DNA of 64,000 nucleotides from Kineosporia rhizophila (GTDB lineage: Bacteria > Actinomycetota > Actinomycetes > Actinomycetales > Kineosporiaceae): assembly GCF_021277265.1 (NCBI RefSeq), contig NZ_JAJSOH010000002.1:310001-374000 (forward strand), read 5' to 3'. Made by a program: the position numbers and the translations under genes. Numbering within the stretch: position 1 is the first letter of the stretch; the number at the start of each line of letters is the position of its first letter. Below the pieces are notes generated by a model. It saw only the letters and a list, made by a program, of their open reading frames with translations. It was not told the DNA's origin and searched no databases. Positions 55,428 to 64,000 of this stretch are shown one piece after another.

Positions 55428-56609
55428 TCAGGGGTGAGCGGCCGACTGGTGCCGCCGGGCCGCCAGGATCCCCGCGCCCGCCGCGACCAGGTCGACCAGG
55501 GTGAACAGCACCCGCGACACCAGGACCACCACGACCACCTTGCCGTGGCTGTCCAGCACCTGCGCGAGCACCGCCGCCAGCGCCACCTCGCGAGCGCCGG
55601 CCCCGGCCGGAGCGATGATGATGACGAAGCCGACCGCCCAGGCCAGGGCGTAGCCGCCGATCAGCAGGATCGCGGTGGAGAGCGTGGCGTCGGCGCCCAG
55701 CGGCACACTCAGCGCGAACACCTGCAGGCCCGCGCCGATCCAGGAACCGATGGCCCAGAGCGTGGCGGTCAGGGTGCCCCGGCCGGAGGTGCGCTCGGGC
55801 AGGCCCTCTTTGCTGACGATGCGCAGGGCCCGGTCGACCAGGCGGCCCATGACGGCGGGGTGCAGCACCACGGCCAGGGGGACGACCAGGAGCACGGCCC
55901 AGCCGAAGCCGTCGGGCAGGGCCTCGGGGGCGAACGGCACGGCGATCAGCACCACGAGCAGCGCGCTGAGCACCGACAGGAGCATGCCCACGACGGTGGC
56001 GGTGGCGGTGCGGCGGCGGGGCACGTGATGGTCGCGGCCCAGCTCGGTCTGCATGACCACCGGCCACACGCTGCCCGGCAGGTATTTGCCGAGCTGGCCG
56101 ACGAAGAAGATGCGGGCGGCCACCGGCAGTTTCAGGGGGGAGCCGAGGTCGGCCAGGTTGGTGCGCCAGACCATGCCGGCCAGGGCCACGTTGACCATGG
56201 TGGCCAACGCGGCGAGCACCAGCCAGCCCGGGCTGAGCTGGCTGATCGCGTCGGTGACCTGCTCGCGCTGGGAGAGCACGGCCCAGGCGGCCAGGGCCAC
56301 CAGGAGCAGGCCGAAGGAGATGCGGAACCAGCGCGTGCGGCTGAGCTCACTGGCCTGACCGGCGACGGAGCCGAGCCGGGCGACGAGGGCCTTGCTGCCT
56401 GACCCCGAAGACGGGGCCGCCTCGTCAGCCGAGGCCGCGGAAGCCGGTGAACCGCTCGCGGGACCCTGCCCCGTCTGCCCCGTCTGCCCCGGGCCGCCGG
56501 CCTCGCCCGGCTGCGAAACCTCACCCGGCTCCGGCGCCCCGGCGCCCACCCGCGGGCCCGACCCGAAATCCTGGTCGGGCTTGCGTGGGTCGCCGGCCAC
56601 CGGGCTCAC
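55428..56609 (-). CDS. Flippase-like membrane protein (LPG_synthase_TM/UPF0104)
   Basis: 393 residues. A 70-residue Pro/Gly/Ser-rich cytosolic leader is followed by about eight helices with the family signature FFVGQLGKYLPGSVWPVV, and GGYALAWAVGFVIIIAPAGAGAREVAL near the C-terminus. Relatives include the membrane part of lysyl-phosphatidylglycerol synthase and glycan flippases (AglD type). It is coupled by a 4-nt overlap to the GT4 gene, so it may flip or present that enzyme's product. No aminoacyl-transfer domain is present. Confidence 0.85.
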   Translation of the reverse strand: MSPVAGDPRKPDQDFGSGPRVGAGAPEPGEVSQPGEAGGPGQTGQTGQGPASGSPASAASADEAAPSSGSGSKALVARLGSVAGQASELSRTRWFRISFGLLLVALAAWAVLSQREQVTDAISQLSPGWLVLAALATMVNVALAGMVWRTNLADLGSPLKLPVAARIFFVGQLGKYLPGSVWPVVMQTELGRDHHVPRRRTATATVVGMLLSVLSALLVVLIAVPFAPEALPDGFGWAVLLVVPLAVVLHPAVMGRLVDRALRIVSKEGLPERTSGRGTLTATLWAIGSWIGAGLQVFALSVPLGADATLSTAILLIGGYALAWAVGFVIIIAPAGAGAREVALAAVLAQVLDSHGKVVVVVLVSRVLFTLVDLVAAGAGILAARRHQSAAHP

Positions 56610-57829
56610 CGCCGGGACTCGACGGAAGTCACTCCGGTGAGCGCCTCGACGTAGCGGGCCCAGGGCCCGGCCAGGTCGATGTCGGGCAGGCCGGCCCGCA
56701 ACCGGTCCAGCTCACCCGGGGCGGCGAGCCGCTTCAGCGCGGCGACCAGGGCGGGCACGTCGCCCGGGGGGACCAGCAGGCCGTCCACCCCGTCCCGCAC
56801 GTCTTCGCCGAAGGTACCGACGCTGGTGGCCAGCACGGGCAGGCCGTGGGCGTGCCCGAGCAGCACGTTCTGCGAGGCGGTGGCGTGCCGGTAGGGCAGG
56901 GCGAGCACATCGTGCGCGGCCAGCAGCGGCGGGACGTCGATGCCGGCCACGTAGCCGGGCTGCAGGTCGACCCGCCCGGCCAGCCCCGGGTCACCGGCCA
57001 GCTCGCGCACCCGCTCACCGGCCTGACCCCACTGCTCACCGGCCACCGTGACGGTGACCTCGGGCACGCCCTTGGTCGCCTCGAGCAGCAGGTCGTAGCC
57101 CTTGTACTCACGCACCATGCCGAGCGTGAGCACACGCAGCGGATCGCCCTCGGCGCGCGGTTCGCGGGTGGCCGCCAGGTGCCGGCCGGCCGGGTCGGGC
57201 AGGCCGCCGGGCAGGTGCGGGGCGAGCGGCACGGTGACCACCGGACGCCGGTCGAGGCCGAGTTCGTGGGCCAGGCGCGCCTGTTCGGCCGAGTGCACGA
57301 CGATGCCGTCGACCGAGCGCAGCATCTGCCGGATCAGCATCTCGCCGCCCGGGTGCGTCTCGTGCGGCACCACGTTGTGGGCGATGGCCACGATGCGCGG
57401 CCGGGGCGAGCCGACCTTGAGCCCCCGCGAGGCCACCCGGATCGAGCGGACCAGGGTGAGCAGCGAGGGCACCTGGATCGGCACCACCACCACGACGATG
57501 ACCAGGTCGACCTCGCGCAGGGCCTTGCCGGTGCTCCACCAGGTGTTCGGCCGGTCCCACCGCAGCGGGCGGACGGTGTCGGGGTAGGGCGGCAGGTCGG
57601 GGCCGCCGTCGGGCACGGCCTGCTCACCCGGGTAGAGCGCGTGCGGGTACAGCCGCGACCACGACACCAGCTGGACGTCGTGCCCGGCGGCCGAGAGGGC
57701 GTGCGCGGTCTGCGTGGTGTGCGCCGCCACGCCGCCCTTGAACGGGTGCGAGGGGCCCACGACCGCGATGCGCAGGCCGCCCGGGTTCACGTTCGACGCG
57801 CTTCCGTTCGAGACGAGAGAACTGGTCAT
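56606..57829 (-). CDS. GT4-family glycosyltransferase
   Basis: 407 residues, GT-B fold. N-terminal IAVVGPSHPFKGGVAAHT, nucleotide-sugar domain with LGMVREYKGYDLLLEAT and the E-x7-E-like GHAHGLPVLATSVGTFGEDV. It is cytosolic and membrane-associated, making an envelope glycan or glycolipid of unknown type. ATG at 57829 is chosen over a long upstream open frame that shows no conservation. Coupled to the flippase-like gene; 131 bp separate it from the upstream GT2 gene, with no clear feature in the gap. Confidence 0.88.
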   Translation of the reverse strand: MTSSLVSNGSASNVNPGGLRIAVVGPSHPFKGGVAAHTTQTAHALSAAGHDVQLVSWSRLYPHALYPGEQAVPDGGPDLPPYPDTVRPLRWDRPNTWWSTGKALREVDLVIVVVVVPIQVPSLLTLVRSIRVASRGLKVGSPRPRIVAIAHNVVPHETHPGGEMLIRQMLRSVDGIVVHSAEQARLAHELGLDRRPVVTVPLAPHLPGGLPDPAGRHLAATREPRAEGDPLRVLTLGMVREYKGYDLLLEATKGVPEVTVTVAGEQWGQAGERVRELAGDPGLAGRVDLQPGYVAGIDVPPLLAAHDVLALPYRHATASQNVLLGHAHGLPVLATSVGTFGEDVRDGVDGLLVPPGDVPALVAALKRLAAPGELDRLRAGLPDIDLAGPWARYVEALTGVTSVESRR

Positions 57830-57960
57830 CAGTAACGCCACCCCCGGCAACCGCGCCGCGCCGACCGGAAGAACAGGTAGCGGCAGGTGCGGGAGTCGCG
57901 CGTGGAGCGCGGGCCGACGAGCCGGGGCGCCGTGCAGCGCGCTGAACGGGGCGCCACGCC

Positions 57961-58953
57961 TCAGCCCTCGTGCACGCCGGGATCGAGCGCGCTGTCGCCC
58001 CGCGAGCGGACGATCAGGTCGGCCAGCAGGCCCATGCTGGCGATCAGCAGACCGGCCATGACCAGCAGCATGGTGTTGGCCGGGAAGTAGAACGGGTGCC
58101 GGACCATGTCGACGATCCCCTTCACGAACCCGATCGCCAGCAGCCACAGGGCCAGCGGCATGAGCACCTTGAGCGGGTCGAAGTACATGATCATCCGCAG
58201 CACCTGGAGGATGTAGCGGTAGGCGTCGCGGACGAAGTGGAACTTCGAGGTGCCGGCCCGCTTCGCGTAGTCGATCTCGACGTAGCGGATGTCGTGCTGG
58301 TTCTGCAGGAACGACAGCGTGATCGTGGTGACGCAGGAGAACCCGGGCGGCAGCAGGCGCAGGTAGGGCAGCGAGACCGAGCGCCGGAACGCCCGCAGAC
58401 CCGAGTTCAGGTCGGGGATCTTCTGGTTGCTCAGCCGCTCGGCGATCTTGCGGATCAGCCACTTCGCCGGCACGCGCAGCCACTTGTGCGTGCCCTCCTC
58501 GGTGAGGCGGGCACCGACCACCTGGTCGTAGCTCGGGTCGGTGAGCAGGATCTGGACCAGCTCGGGGATGCGCTCGTTGGGGTACGTCATGTCGGCATCG
58601 GTCCACACGACGATGTCGCCGCGGGCCCGCAGGGTGCCGATGCGCCGGGCCGTGCCCGAACCGCCGTTGCGGCGGAACGCCAGCACCTGCACGCTCGGCA
58701 TCCGGGTGGCGGCCTCACGCAGCACCGCCAGGGTGTTGTCGGTGCTCGCATCGTCGATCGCGAGCACCTCGTAGGGCAGACCGGAAGCGTCCATCGCGGC
58801 GGTGATGCGCTCGAGCTCGGCGAGCACGTGGTCCTGCTCGTTGTAGCAGGGCAGCACGATGGTGGCGGTCACCCCACCGGGCTCGGGCGCGACCGGCTGC
58901 CCGATCGGCTGGGGAGACGTCGGGGACTCGGGGGCCACGGGCGAAGCACTCAT
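57961..58953 (-). CDS. GT2-family glycosyltransferase with C-terminal membrane helices
   Basis: 330 residues. The GT-A domain (about 28-260) has IVLPCYNEQDHVLAELERI, DDAST, TDADMTY (the DxD) and SGLRAFRRS. Two membrane helices follow (about 268-290 and 298-318). It is close to polyprenyl-phosphate mannosyl/glucosyl transferases. TAATCT eight bases upstream makes the ATG at 58953 a likely leaderless start. Part of the envelope-glycan cluster. Confidence 0.88.
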   Translation of the reverse strand: MSASPVAPESPTSPQPIGQPVAPEPGGVTATIVLPCYNEQDHVLAELERITAAMDASGLPYEVLAIDDASTDNTLAVLREAATRMPSVQVLAFRRNGGSGTARRIGTLRARGDIVVWTDADMTYPNERIPELVQILLTDPSYDQVVGARLTEEGTHKWLRVPAKWLIRKIAERLSNQKIPDLNSGLRAFRRSVSLPYLRLLPPGFSCVTTITLSFLQNQHDIRYVEIDYAKRAGTSKFHFVRDAYRYILQVLRMIMYFDPLKVLMPLALWLLAIGFVKGIVDMVRHPFYFPANTMLLVMAGLLIASMGLLADLIVRSRGDSALDPGVHEG

Positions 58954-58961
58954 CGGGGGTG

Positions 58962-58967
58962 AGATTA
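58962..58967 (-). promoter_or_regulatory. -10 box, near-leaderless GT2 transcript
   Basis: TAATCT on the minus strand, eight bases before the ATG. Confidence 0.45.
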
Positions 58968-59006
58968 CCGGCTGCCGGAGGACGTTCCGGACGATGCCCG
59001 GGTCCC

Positions 59007-59015
59007 TGTGGATAA
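59007..59015. promoter_or_regulatory. Perfect DnaA-box nonamer
   Basis: TGTGGATAA, complement of TTATCCACA, upstream of the GT2 gene and 32 bp past the stop of the large membrane protein gene. Confidence 0.45.
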
Positions 59016-59046
59016 CGGTTGGGGCAGAATCGCCCGTTGAGCCCTC

Positions 59047-61365
59047 TCAGGTGACGTTCGAGGCATCGGCCAGCCACACGTCGATATCGAGCCGTTCCTC
59101 ACCGTCCGGCACCCGGGTGAGATAGCGCTGGTCCTCGTTCGACACCAGGTCCACCACCTGCTCGGAGGTCAGTCCGAGGGCGTCGATCACGGCCTCGCCC
59201 TGCTCGGTCGCGGCCAGCAGCACCGGGGTGTTCCCGGCCTCGGCGATCCGCCGCACGATCGGCCGGGCCGAGTCGGCCACGGTCTGCGTGTCCTCGATGT
59301 CGACGACCCGCAGCGAGGCCGCCGGCCGGTCGCAGAAACCGCGCACCACCTGCGGCCACTCGTTCGCCGCACGGTTGTCCAGGGCGACCACCACGGCATC
59401 GGCGGGCAGTTCGGCACACACCTTCTCGGCCGCCGCGACCTGCCCCTTCTCGGTGCGCTGCCCGGCCACCGGCTGAGTGGCCAGCCAGGGCGGCAGCAGC
59501 ATGATCACCACGGCCACGGCCACCACCCCGGTGAGGGCGGTCGCCGTCCAGCGGCGCAGGGCCCGGCGGGACAGCCAGGCCATGGCCACGACAGCCGCGA
59601 TCACCAGCGCCGGGATGACCACCGGGACCATCCGGCGGTCGGCCCACGGGTGGTCGGGGGTGATGCTGGGCCGGTACACCGACAGCACCAGGCTGCCGAA
59701 CGCGACAACAGCCGGGCCGAGCCAGACCGGAACCCCGGAACGACCGATGGACGATCGGCCCGGCGACTGCGGCACCGGCACCCGGTCGGTGGCGGGCTCA
59801 CCATCGGCTGTTTCGGTCGCCGTGGCCGACACCGGTTTAGCCGAGCCAGGACCACCCGACCCGACCGCACCCGTCCTCTGGTTCGGCATCGAAGCCAGCC
59901 ACCAGCGCCCGGTGGCCGCCGCCAGGAAGGTGAACGTCACCCAGGCCGCCACCAGCATCACCGGGCCCAGGTACCAGCTGAGCCAGTTCAGGCTGTGCTC
60001 GGCGTACGTGCGGCCGCCGTCGACGGTCAGGCCCTGCACCGCCTGCAACGCCGCGACCACCCGGGAACCGGGGTCGTTCGGGTCCTGCCGGGTGATCATC
60101 CACAGCGGGCGGCTGGCCAGCAGCACGCCGAGCAGCGCCACAGCCCCGCCCAACAGCCACGGCCAGCGCTCCGGCCACACTCCGCTGGTCAGCTTCTGCC
60201 CCAGCGCCGACGTCTTCCCCTCACGTCGGCGCGCGATCTGCACCGCAGCCAAGCTGCCCAACCCGAGCACCACCCCACCCGCGATCAGTGGGACCAAACT
60301 GCCGGCGATCGTCCCTAGGTAAGGACGCGACAGCCAGACCGCCGGAATCACCGCGACGGCCGTGCCTCCGAGCGCCCCGACCACCAGCGGACGGGAGACC
60401 GGATGCTTGCGCAGGGCGAGCACCGCGGCTACCGGCAGCAGCATCGAGACCTCGCGCAGGGCGTCTACCCGGAACAGCCCAGCGAGCCCGAAGGTGAGCC
60501 CGGCGGCCAGGCCCAGCAGGCGGGCGTGCCGGTCGTCCAGCTGGTTCCCGGCCTTCACGGCATCCACCAGCAGCGCCGCCGCAACGGCGACGAACAGCAG
60601 GGCGATCGGTTCGGAGTAGGTAGAGCGGGCGGCGTGCAGCACCGGCTGGGCCAGGGCGAGCGAGGCCGTGGCGAGCACCGCCCAACGGGCCCCCACCAGC
60701 CGGGTGACCAGCCCGGCGAACCCCAGCAGGCTCAGCGCGGAGAAGATCGCCGGCATCACCAGCACCCCGCCCCAGCCGTTCACCCACCAGCCCAGCGAGT
60801 AGACCGCCGGAGCGCCGAGCAGGAACTGCGGAACGATGTCGACCGTGGTGCCCGCAGCCCCCGCGCTGCCGTGCACCACCTGGTAGTACGCCGGGCTGGA
60901 GAGCCGGAAGGCCGGCTCGGTCAGCGCGCCGCTACCCCCGAACGCCTCCAGCCAAGAGGGGATCGGCAGGCCATGCCGCGTGGAGATCCACTGCGTGTAG
61001 AGCGCGTACGAGCCGGCATCTCGCCGGAGCACCACGTGCTCGGCATGGGTAAGCGCGGCCCAGACCCCATGGCCGGTGGCAATTGCCAGGACCGCCGGCG
61101 CGGCCCAGCGCGGGGCGGTGCTCGCCGGGATCCAGCGCACCAGCCAGACCACTCCGGCGAAACCGGCCAGGGCCAGCGGCACGACGAGCCACGGCCGCCA
61201 GCCGCCGAACGGCACCAGCGCGGCCGCCAGCAGACCGACCACCGCCGCGAACCCGGCGGCCAGCGGCCCGGACCGGGCCAGCACCAGGCCGGAGAGCTGC
61301 TCACCGCGCAGCCCGGGAAGGGAGTCGGGGGCGGCAGGGGGTTCCGTGCTCGTCCGCTGGCTCAC
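59047..61365 (-). CDS. Large polytopic membrane protein, possible GT-C-type glycosyltransferase
   Basis: 772 residues with about 12 membrane helices and a C-terminal soluble domain of about 170 residues (ALDNRAANEWPQVVRGFCDR...). An early extracytoplasmic loop after helix 3 has RRDAGSYALYTQWI, where GT-C enzymes carry the catalytic acid. A long Ser/Thr/Pro loop (about 530-590) interrupts the helices. GTG at 61365 (VSQRTSTEPP) is the start; no strong ribosome site. Position with GT4, GT2 and a flippase-like gene supports envelope glycan transfer. Confidence 0.7.
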   Translation of the reverse strand: MSQRTSTEPPAAPDSLPGLRGEQLSGLVLARSGPLAAGFAAVVGLLAAALVPFGGWRPWLVVPLALAGFAGVVWLVRWIPASTAPRWAAPAVLAIATGHGVWAALTHAEHVVLRRDAGSYALYTQWISTRHGLPIPSWLEAFGGSGALTEPAFRLSSPAYYQVVHGSAGAAGTTVDIVPQFLLGAPAVYSLGWWVNGWGGVLVMPAIFSALSLLGFAGLVTRLVGARWAVLATASLALAQPVLHAARSTYSEPIALLFVAVAAALLVDAVKAGNQLDDRHARLLGLAAGLTFGLAGLFRVDALREVSMLLPVAAVLALRKHPVSRPLVVGALGGTAVAVIPAVWLSRPYLGTIAGSLVPLIAGGVVLGLGSLAAVQIARRREGKTSALGQKLTSGVWPERWPWLLGGAVALLGVLLASRPLWMITRQDPNDPGSRVVAALQAVQGLTVDGGRTYAEHSLNWLSWYLGPVMLVAAWVTFTFLAAATGRWWLASMPNQRTGAVGSGGPGSAKPVSATATETADGEPATDRVPVPQSPGRSSIGRSGVPVWLGPAVVAFGSLVLSVYRPSITPDHPWADRRMVPVVIPALVIAAVVAMAWLSRRALRRWTATALTGVVAVAVVIMLLPPWLATQPVAGQRTEKGQVAAAEKVCAELPADAVVVALDNRAANEWPQVVRGFCDRPAASLRVVDIEDTQTVADSARPIVRRIAEAGNTPVLLAATEQGEAVIDALGLTSEQVVDLVSNEDQRYLTRVPDGEERLDIDVWLADASNVT

Positions 61366-61818
61366 GGCACTCAACTTTCGGTCGTGCGGGCACCGCCGTC
61401 GGGGGTGCGGCGGTGTACGGCCAGCGGCTCTACCGGCGTCGGGCGCCAAACCTACGAGACACCTCCCGGTGCGCTCCAATCCCGCCCGTCGAACCCGTGG
61501 CGAACTGCCGATGATCAAGCCGCGCGGTGTCCCGTGATCCCCCGGACATGACGGGAGGCGCCGAACGGCACGAGAGCAAGGGTTTCGTATGCGAGGCAAC
61601 GCGACGATCCATAATCTTTTGTGGCGCTGGCTTTACCGATTGACCGGCAACTCCTCTTGTAACGTCCCCCTCTCCCCGCGAGAGACCTTCTGAGGGCGCC
61701 GAGGCAGGCGGTCGGGTCCTGGACATGCAGCCCTCGCTCGGTACCCAACGGCCCCTGGGCTGGGCTGAGCTGAGCCGATCGGGCAGCGACTTCCCCGACA
61801 TTCCCTAGGCTGACCCCC
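61366..61818. other. 453-bp divergent gap
   Basis: No gene. A patch near 61590-61660 is unusually A/T rich. Near its right end TAGGCT serves the TIGR03089 gene. No other clear feature is recognised. Confidence 0.4.
61806..61811 (+). promoter_or_regulatory. -10 box, leaderless TIGR03089 transcript
   Basis: TAGGCT, seven bases before the GTG at 61819. Confidence 0.55.
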
Positions 61819-62586
61819 GTGACTCCCCAAGCCCCGGCGGACATCGCCGCGCTGATGTCGTCCCTGCTCACCGCCGACCCGGCCCGCCCCCGGGTGACCT
61901 GGTACGGGCCGAACGCCGAACGGGTCGAGTTCTCTGCCAAGACGCTCGGCAACTGGGTCGCCAAGACGGCGAACCTGCTGGTCAACGAGCTGGACTGCGA
62001 ACCCGGGTCGACCGTGGCGATCGCCCTGCCGGTGCACTGGCGCAGCGTGTCCTGGCTGCTCGCGGCCTGGGCGGTGGGGGCGCACGTGGTGGTGTTCGAC
62101 GAGAACCTCGGCCCGGCCCGCACCGATCTGACGTTCGACGTGCTGGTCACCGACCGCCCGACCGCCCCGCCGGAAGGCAGCACCCAGGCCGAACTGGTCG
62201 TGGTGGCGCTGCCGTCGCTGGCCACGCGCTGGACCGGCGACGTTCCCCCCGGGGCGATCGACGCGGCGGCCGAGATCAGGCTGCAGGGAGACGTGTTCAC
62301 TCCCTACGCCACGGCCGGCCCCGAAGCGCCGGCGCTGACCGTGGGGGAACTGACCGTGCGCTACGGGGATCTGCTGGTGCAGGCGAACACGGCGGCGGGC
62401 GAGCCGGGGATGCGCCTGCTGACCGGAGCGGGCCCCTCCCGGGCGATCGAGGCCTACCTGGCGCCGTTGGTGGCCGGGGGCTCCGTGGTGCTGCACCACG
62501 ATCTGGCGAACCTGAGCAACGAGGAACGCGAACACCTGGCCGCACAGGAGCAGGTCACCGTCACCGACCTGGGGCCCTCCCTCTAG
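61819..62586 (+). CDS. TIGR03089 family protein
   Basis: 255 residues. The fold resembles the N-terminal part of AMP-binding (acyl-CoA synthetase) enzymes: NWVAKTANLLVNELDCEPGSTVAIALPVHWRSVSWLLAAW and TGAGPSRAIEAYLAPLVAGGSVV. The adenylate-forming motif and C-terminal lid are absent, so it is probably not a ligase. It matches TIGR03089 (Rv3268). Function unknown. A GTG start with a leaderless-type TAGGCT box is seen. A very strong hairpin follows. Confidence 0.85.
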   Translation: MTPQAPADIAALMSSLLTADPARPRVTWYGPNAERVEFSAKTLGNWVAKTANLLVNELDCEPGSTVAIALPVHWRSVSWLLAAWAVGAHVVVFDENLGPARTDLTFDVLVTDRPTAPPEGSTQAELVVVALPSLATRWTGDVPPGAIDAAAEIRLQGDVFTPYATAGPEAPALTVGELTVRYGDLLVQANTAAGEPGMRLLTGAGPSRAIEAYLAPLVAGGSVVLHHDLANLSNEEREHLAAQEQVTVTDLGPSL

Positions 62587-62596
62587 AACTCCAAAC

Positions 62597-62641
62597 TGAG
62601 GACGGGTCGTCCCCGACCAAGTCGGGGACGACCCGTCCTCA
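62597..62641. terminator. Very strong bidirectional terminator
   Basis: A 20-bp perfect stem: TGAGGACGGGTCGTCCCCGA (62597-62616) against its exact inverse (62622-62641), with a 5-nt loop CCAAG. It lies between the convergent TIGR03089 and SpoIID/LytB genes. Confidence 0.85.
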
Positions 62642-62654
62642 ATTGCTGAAGCCC

Positions 62655-63950
62655 TTACCCGAACACGAAGCCGGGCGAGCGCAGGCCCAGCCGGTAGCGC
62701 ACGTCGGCCCCGGTGAACGTCTTGGTCACCTTCTTGCCGTCGATCTTCCCGGTGACCTTCACCCCGGCCAGCCGCGAGGCCTTGCCCCGGCCGGCCACCG
62801 ACCACGAGCTCACCGAGTCGAACCCGAGCTTCTTGGCGAACACCTTCCGGGTCATCCCGACGCTCCAGTTGCGGTACGGGTTGTCGGAGGCGGCGTCCCA
62901 CCGGCTGTCGTCGACCGGCTTCAGGTAGCTGATCTCGTAGTTGCCCCAGACATACTCGCGGTTCTCGGTGTAGCCACCCATCGACGAGGAGTACAGCGCC
63001 TCAATGGTGCGGCCGGAACCGTCCACGATCACCTGGTCACCGGTGGCGATCACGGCCTTGCGCCAGTTGCCGCCGTAGCGGGCGTCGACCGACTCCACGT
63101 CCCAGCCCTTGTAGACCTGGTCGGAGGTGGTCGTACTGAGCACGTAGGCCCCGGCCGAGCTGCTGTACTTCGAGCTGAGGAAGGTGCGCGCGGCCACGGT
63201 CTGGGCCTTCAGCGCCTCCAGCGGCCAGGCCACCGGCACCTCACCCAGACCCATCAGGTACTTCTGCACCGCGCTCTGCCCGTCCGAGGCAGTGATCGTC
63301 TCGGTGACCTTGATGCCGGAGTCGGACCCCACGTAGCGCGCGGTGTCGTAACGGGTGGAAAGGGCCGAGGACCCGCCGTAGGGGTAGACGTTGACCACCT
63401 TGCCGGTGTGCGCGGCCGACATGACCCCGGCGTTGGGCACGAACATCCGCCGCTTGCCGGTGTGGTCGAACAGAGCGATGCCGGGCCGGCTGTTGATCGT
63501 CTTCCGGCCGACCGTCCAGGTGGTCCCCCGGGGCTGCACCACGCTACGGACGCTGCTGGACCAGCGCACGGTGCCGGTCTCGGCCTCCAGCCGGGAGGTC
63601 TTCGCCCCCGAGGCCAGGTTCAGGACCACCGGCGCGTTCAGGTCCTTCTTCACCATCGAGGCGTCGTGGTAGTAGATCTTGAGAATGGTCTTGTAGTCGC
63701 ACCCCAGACGGGCAGCACCCTGGGCGCCGTACTGGCTCATGCCCATGCCGTGGCCCCAGCCGTGGCCGTAGATCTTGACCTCACCCTCCGGCACGGAAGC
63801 CTTACCGAGCTTGCCGCCCGAAGACGAAGGGCACTTGCCCTGGGCGCCGATCTCGGTGGGCGTGGAGGCGGCCACCGCGGCGGACGAGGTCGCCATGACG
63901 GCCAGTGCAGTTCCCAGGACGGTCAGTGTGATCGAGCGGGGACGGCGCAT
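62655..63950 (-). CDS. SpoIID/LytB-domain secreted protein
   Basis: 431 residues. A signal peptide is followed by GHGWGHGMGMSQYGAQGAA (about 62-80), a feature of SpoIID relatives, then the SpoIID domain (about 190-370), with LMGLGEVPVAWPLEALKAQTVAARTF and SSMGGYTENREYVWG. SpoIID is a lytic transglycosylase in Bacillus; actinobacterial homologues are probably wall-remodelling enzymes. ATG at 63950 is plausible; only 50 bp of upstream sequence is in the window, so the promoter is not seen. Confidence 0.9.
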   Translation of the reverse strand: MRRPRSITLTVLGTALAVMATSSAAVAASTPTEIGAQGKCPSSSGGKLGKASVPEGEVKIYGHGWGHGMGMSQYGAQGAARLGCDYKTILKIYYHDASMVKKDLNAPVVLNLASGAKTSRLEAETGTVRWSSSVRSVVQPRGTTWTVGRKTINSRPGIALFDHTGKRRMFVPNAGVMSAAHTGKVVNVYPYGGSSALSTRYDTARYVGSDSGIKVTETITASDGQSAVQKYLMGLGEVPVAWPLEALKAQTVAARTFLSSKYSSSAGAYVLSTTTSDQVYKGWDVESVDARYGGNWRKAVIATGDQVIVDGSGRTIEALYSSSMGGYTENREYVWGNYEISYLKPVDDSRWDAASDNPYRNWSVGMTRKVFAKKLGFDSVSSWSVAGRGKASRLAGVKVTGKIDGKKVTKTFTGADVRYRLGLRSPGFVFG

Positions 63951-64000
63951 CGGGTGGGGCTCCCTCGGGTTGTGGACACAAGGGTGGCCGGGCTGATTCG

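Overview
The window is a stretch of chromosome from a high-GC actinobacterium. Gene content and order follow the Mycobacterium tuberculosis Rv3235-Rv3268 neighbourhood: an Rv3235-like gene, secA, hpf, comFC, lpqB-mtrB-mtrA, ahcY, a SIS-domain isomerase, manB, DUF3499, a WhiB2-type whiB, cofD/fbiA, cofE/fbiB and a TIGR03089 gene. SpoIIM-, SpoIID- and STAS/SpoIIE-related proteins suggest a morphologically complex, possibly sporulating lineage. A Kineosporia-like member of the Kineosporiales is my best guess, but that is inference. I see no rRNA, tRNA, transposase, phage or CRISPR locus.

Layout. 1-8,217: a truncated DUF2505 gene, DUF6912, a patatin-like lipase, a HAD hydrolase, a CpaE-like ATPase with a SAF protein, a small helix-turn-helix (HTH) protein, a LysM protein and an Rv3235-family protein. 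8,218-17,231: a 31-bp minisatellite, secA, two GNAT acetyltransferases, a YcaQ-type glycosylase, hpf and comFC. 17,232-34,794: the MtrA-MtrB-LpqB envelope-sensing operon; a divergent run (low-complexity membrane protein, DUF4129, DUF4350, MoxR ATPase, DUF58); a second response regulator-kinase-GerMN lipoprotein operon; a STAS/degenerate phosphatase pair; and divergent SpoIIM and RDD genes. 34,795-36,265: a gene-free island holding a ten-copy 76-bp tandem array, an internal heptamer expansion, a 33-bp triplet and a long inverted repeat. 36,266-51,374: ahcY, an ArsR regulator, a CDF metal transporter, the sugar-phosphate genes (SIS isomerase, Trm112, manB), DUF3499, a giant membrane glycosyltransferase with DUF5719, and whiB. 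51,960-64,000: the F420 genes cofD-cofE, an AlkA-like glycosylase, a four-gene envelope-glycan cluster (flippase-like protein, GT4, GT2, large membrane protein), a TIGR03089 gene and a SpoIID/LytB protein.

How the genes fit together. Most of them serve envelope growth and its control: protein export (SecA), cell-wall sensing (MtrAB-LpqB and its look-alike), wall binding or remodelling (LysM, SpoIID), mannose and glycan supply (SIS isomerase, ManB, glycosyltransferases) and developmental regulation (WhiB, STAS/SpoIIE-like). Many genes are translationally coupled by 4-nt stop/start overlaps. Several transcription units appear leaderless, with a TAnnnT box 6-8 nt before an ATG or GTG.

The most unusual non-coding features are tandem-repeat arrays at gene 3' ends and five perfect DnaA-box nonamers in four intergenic regions.
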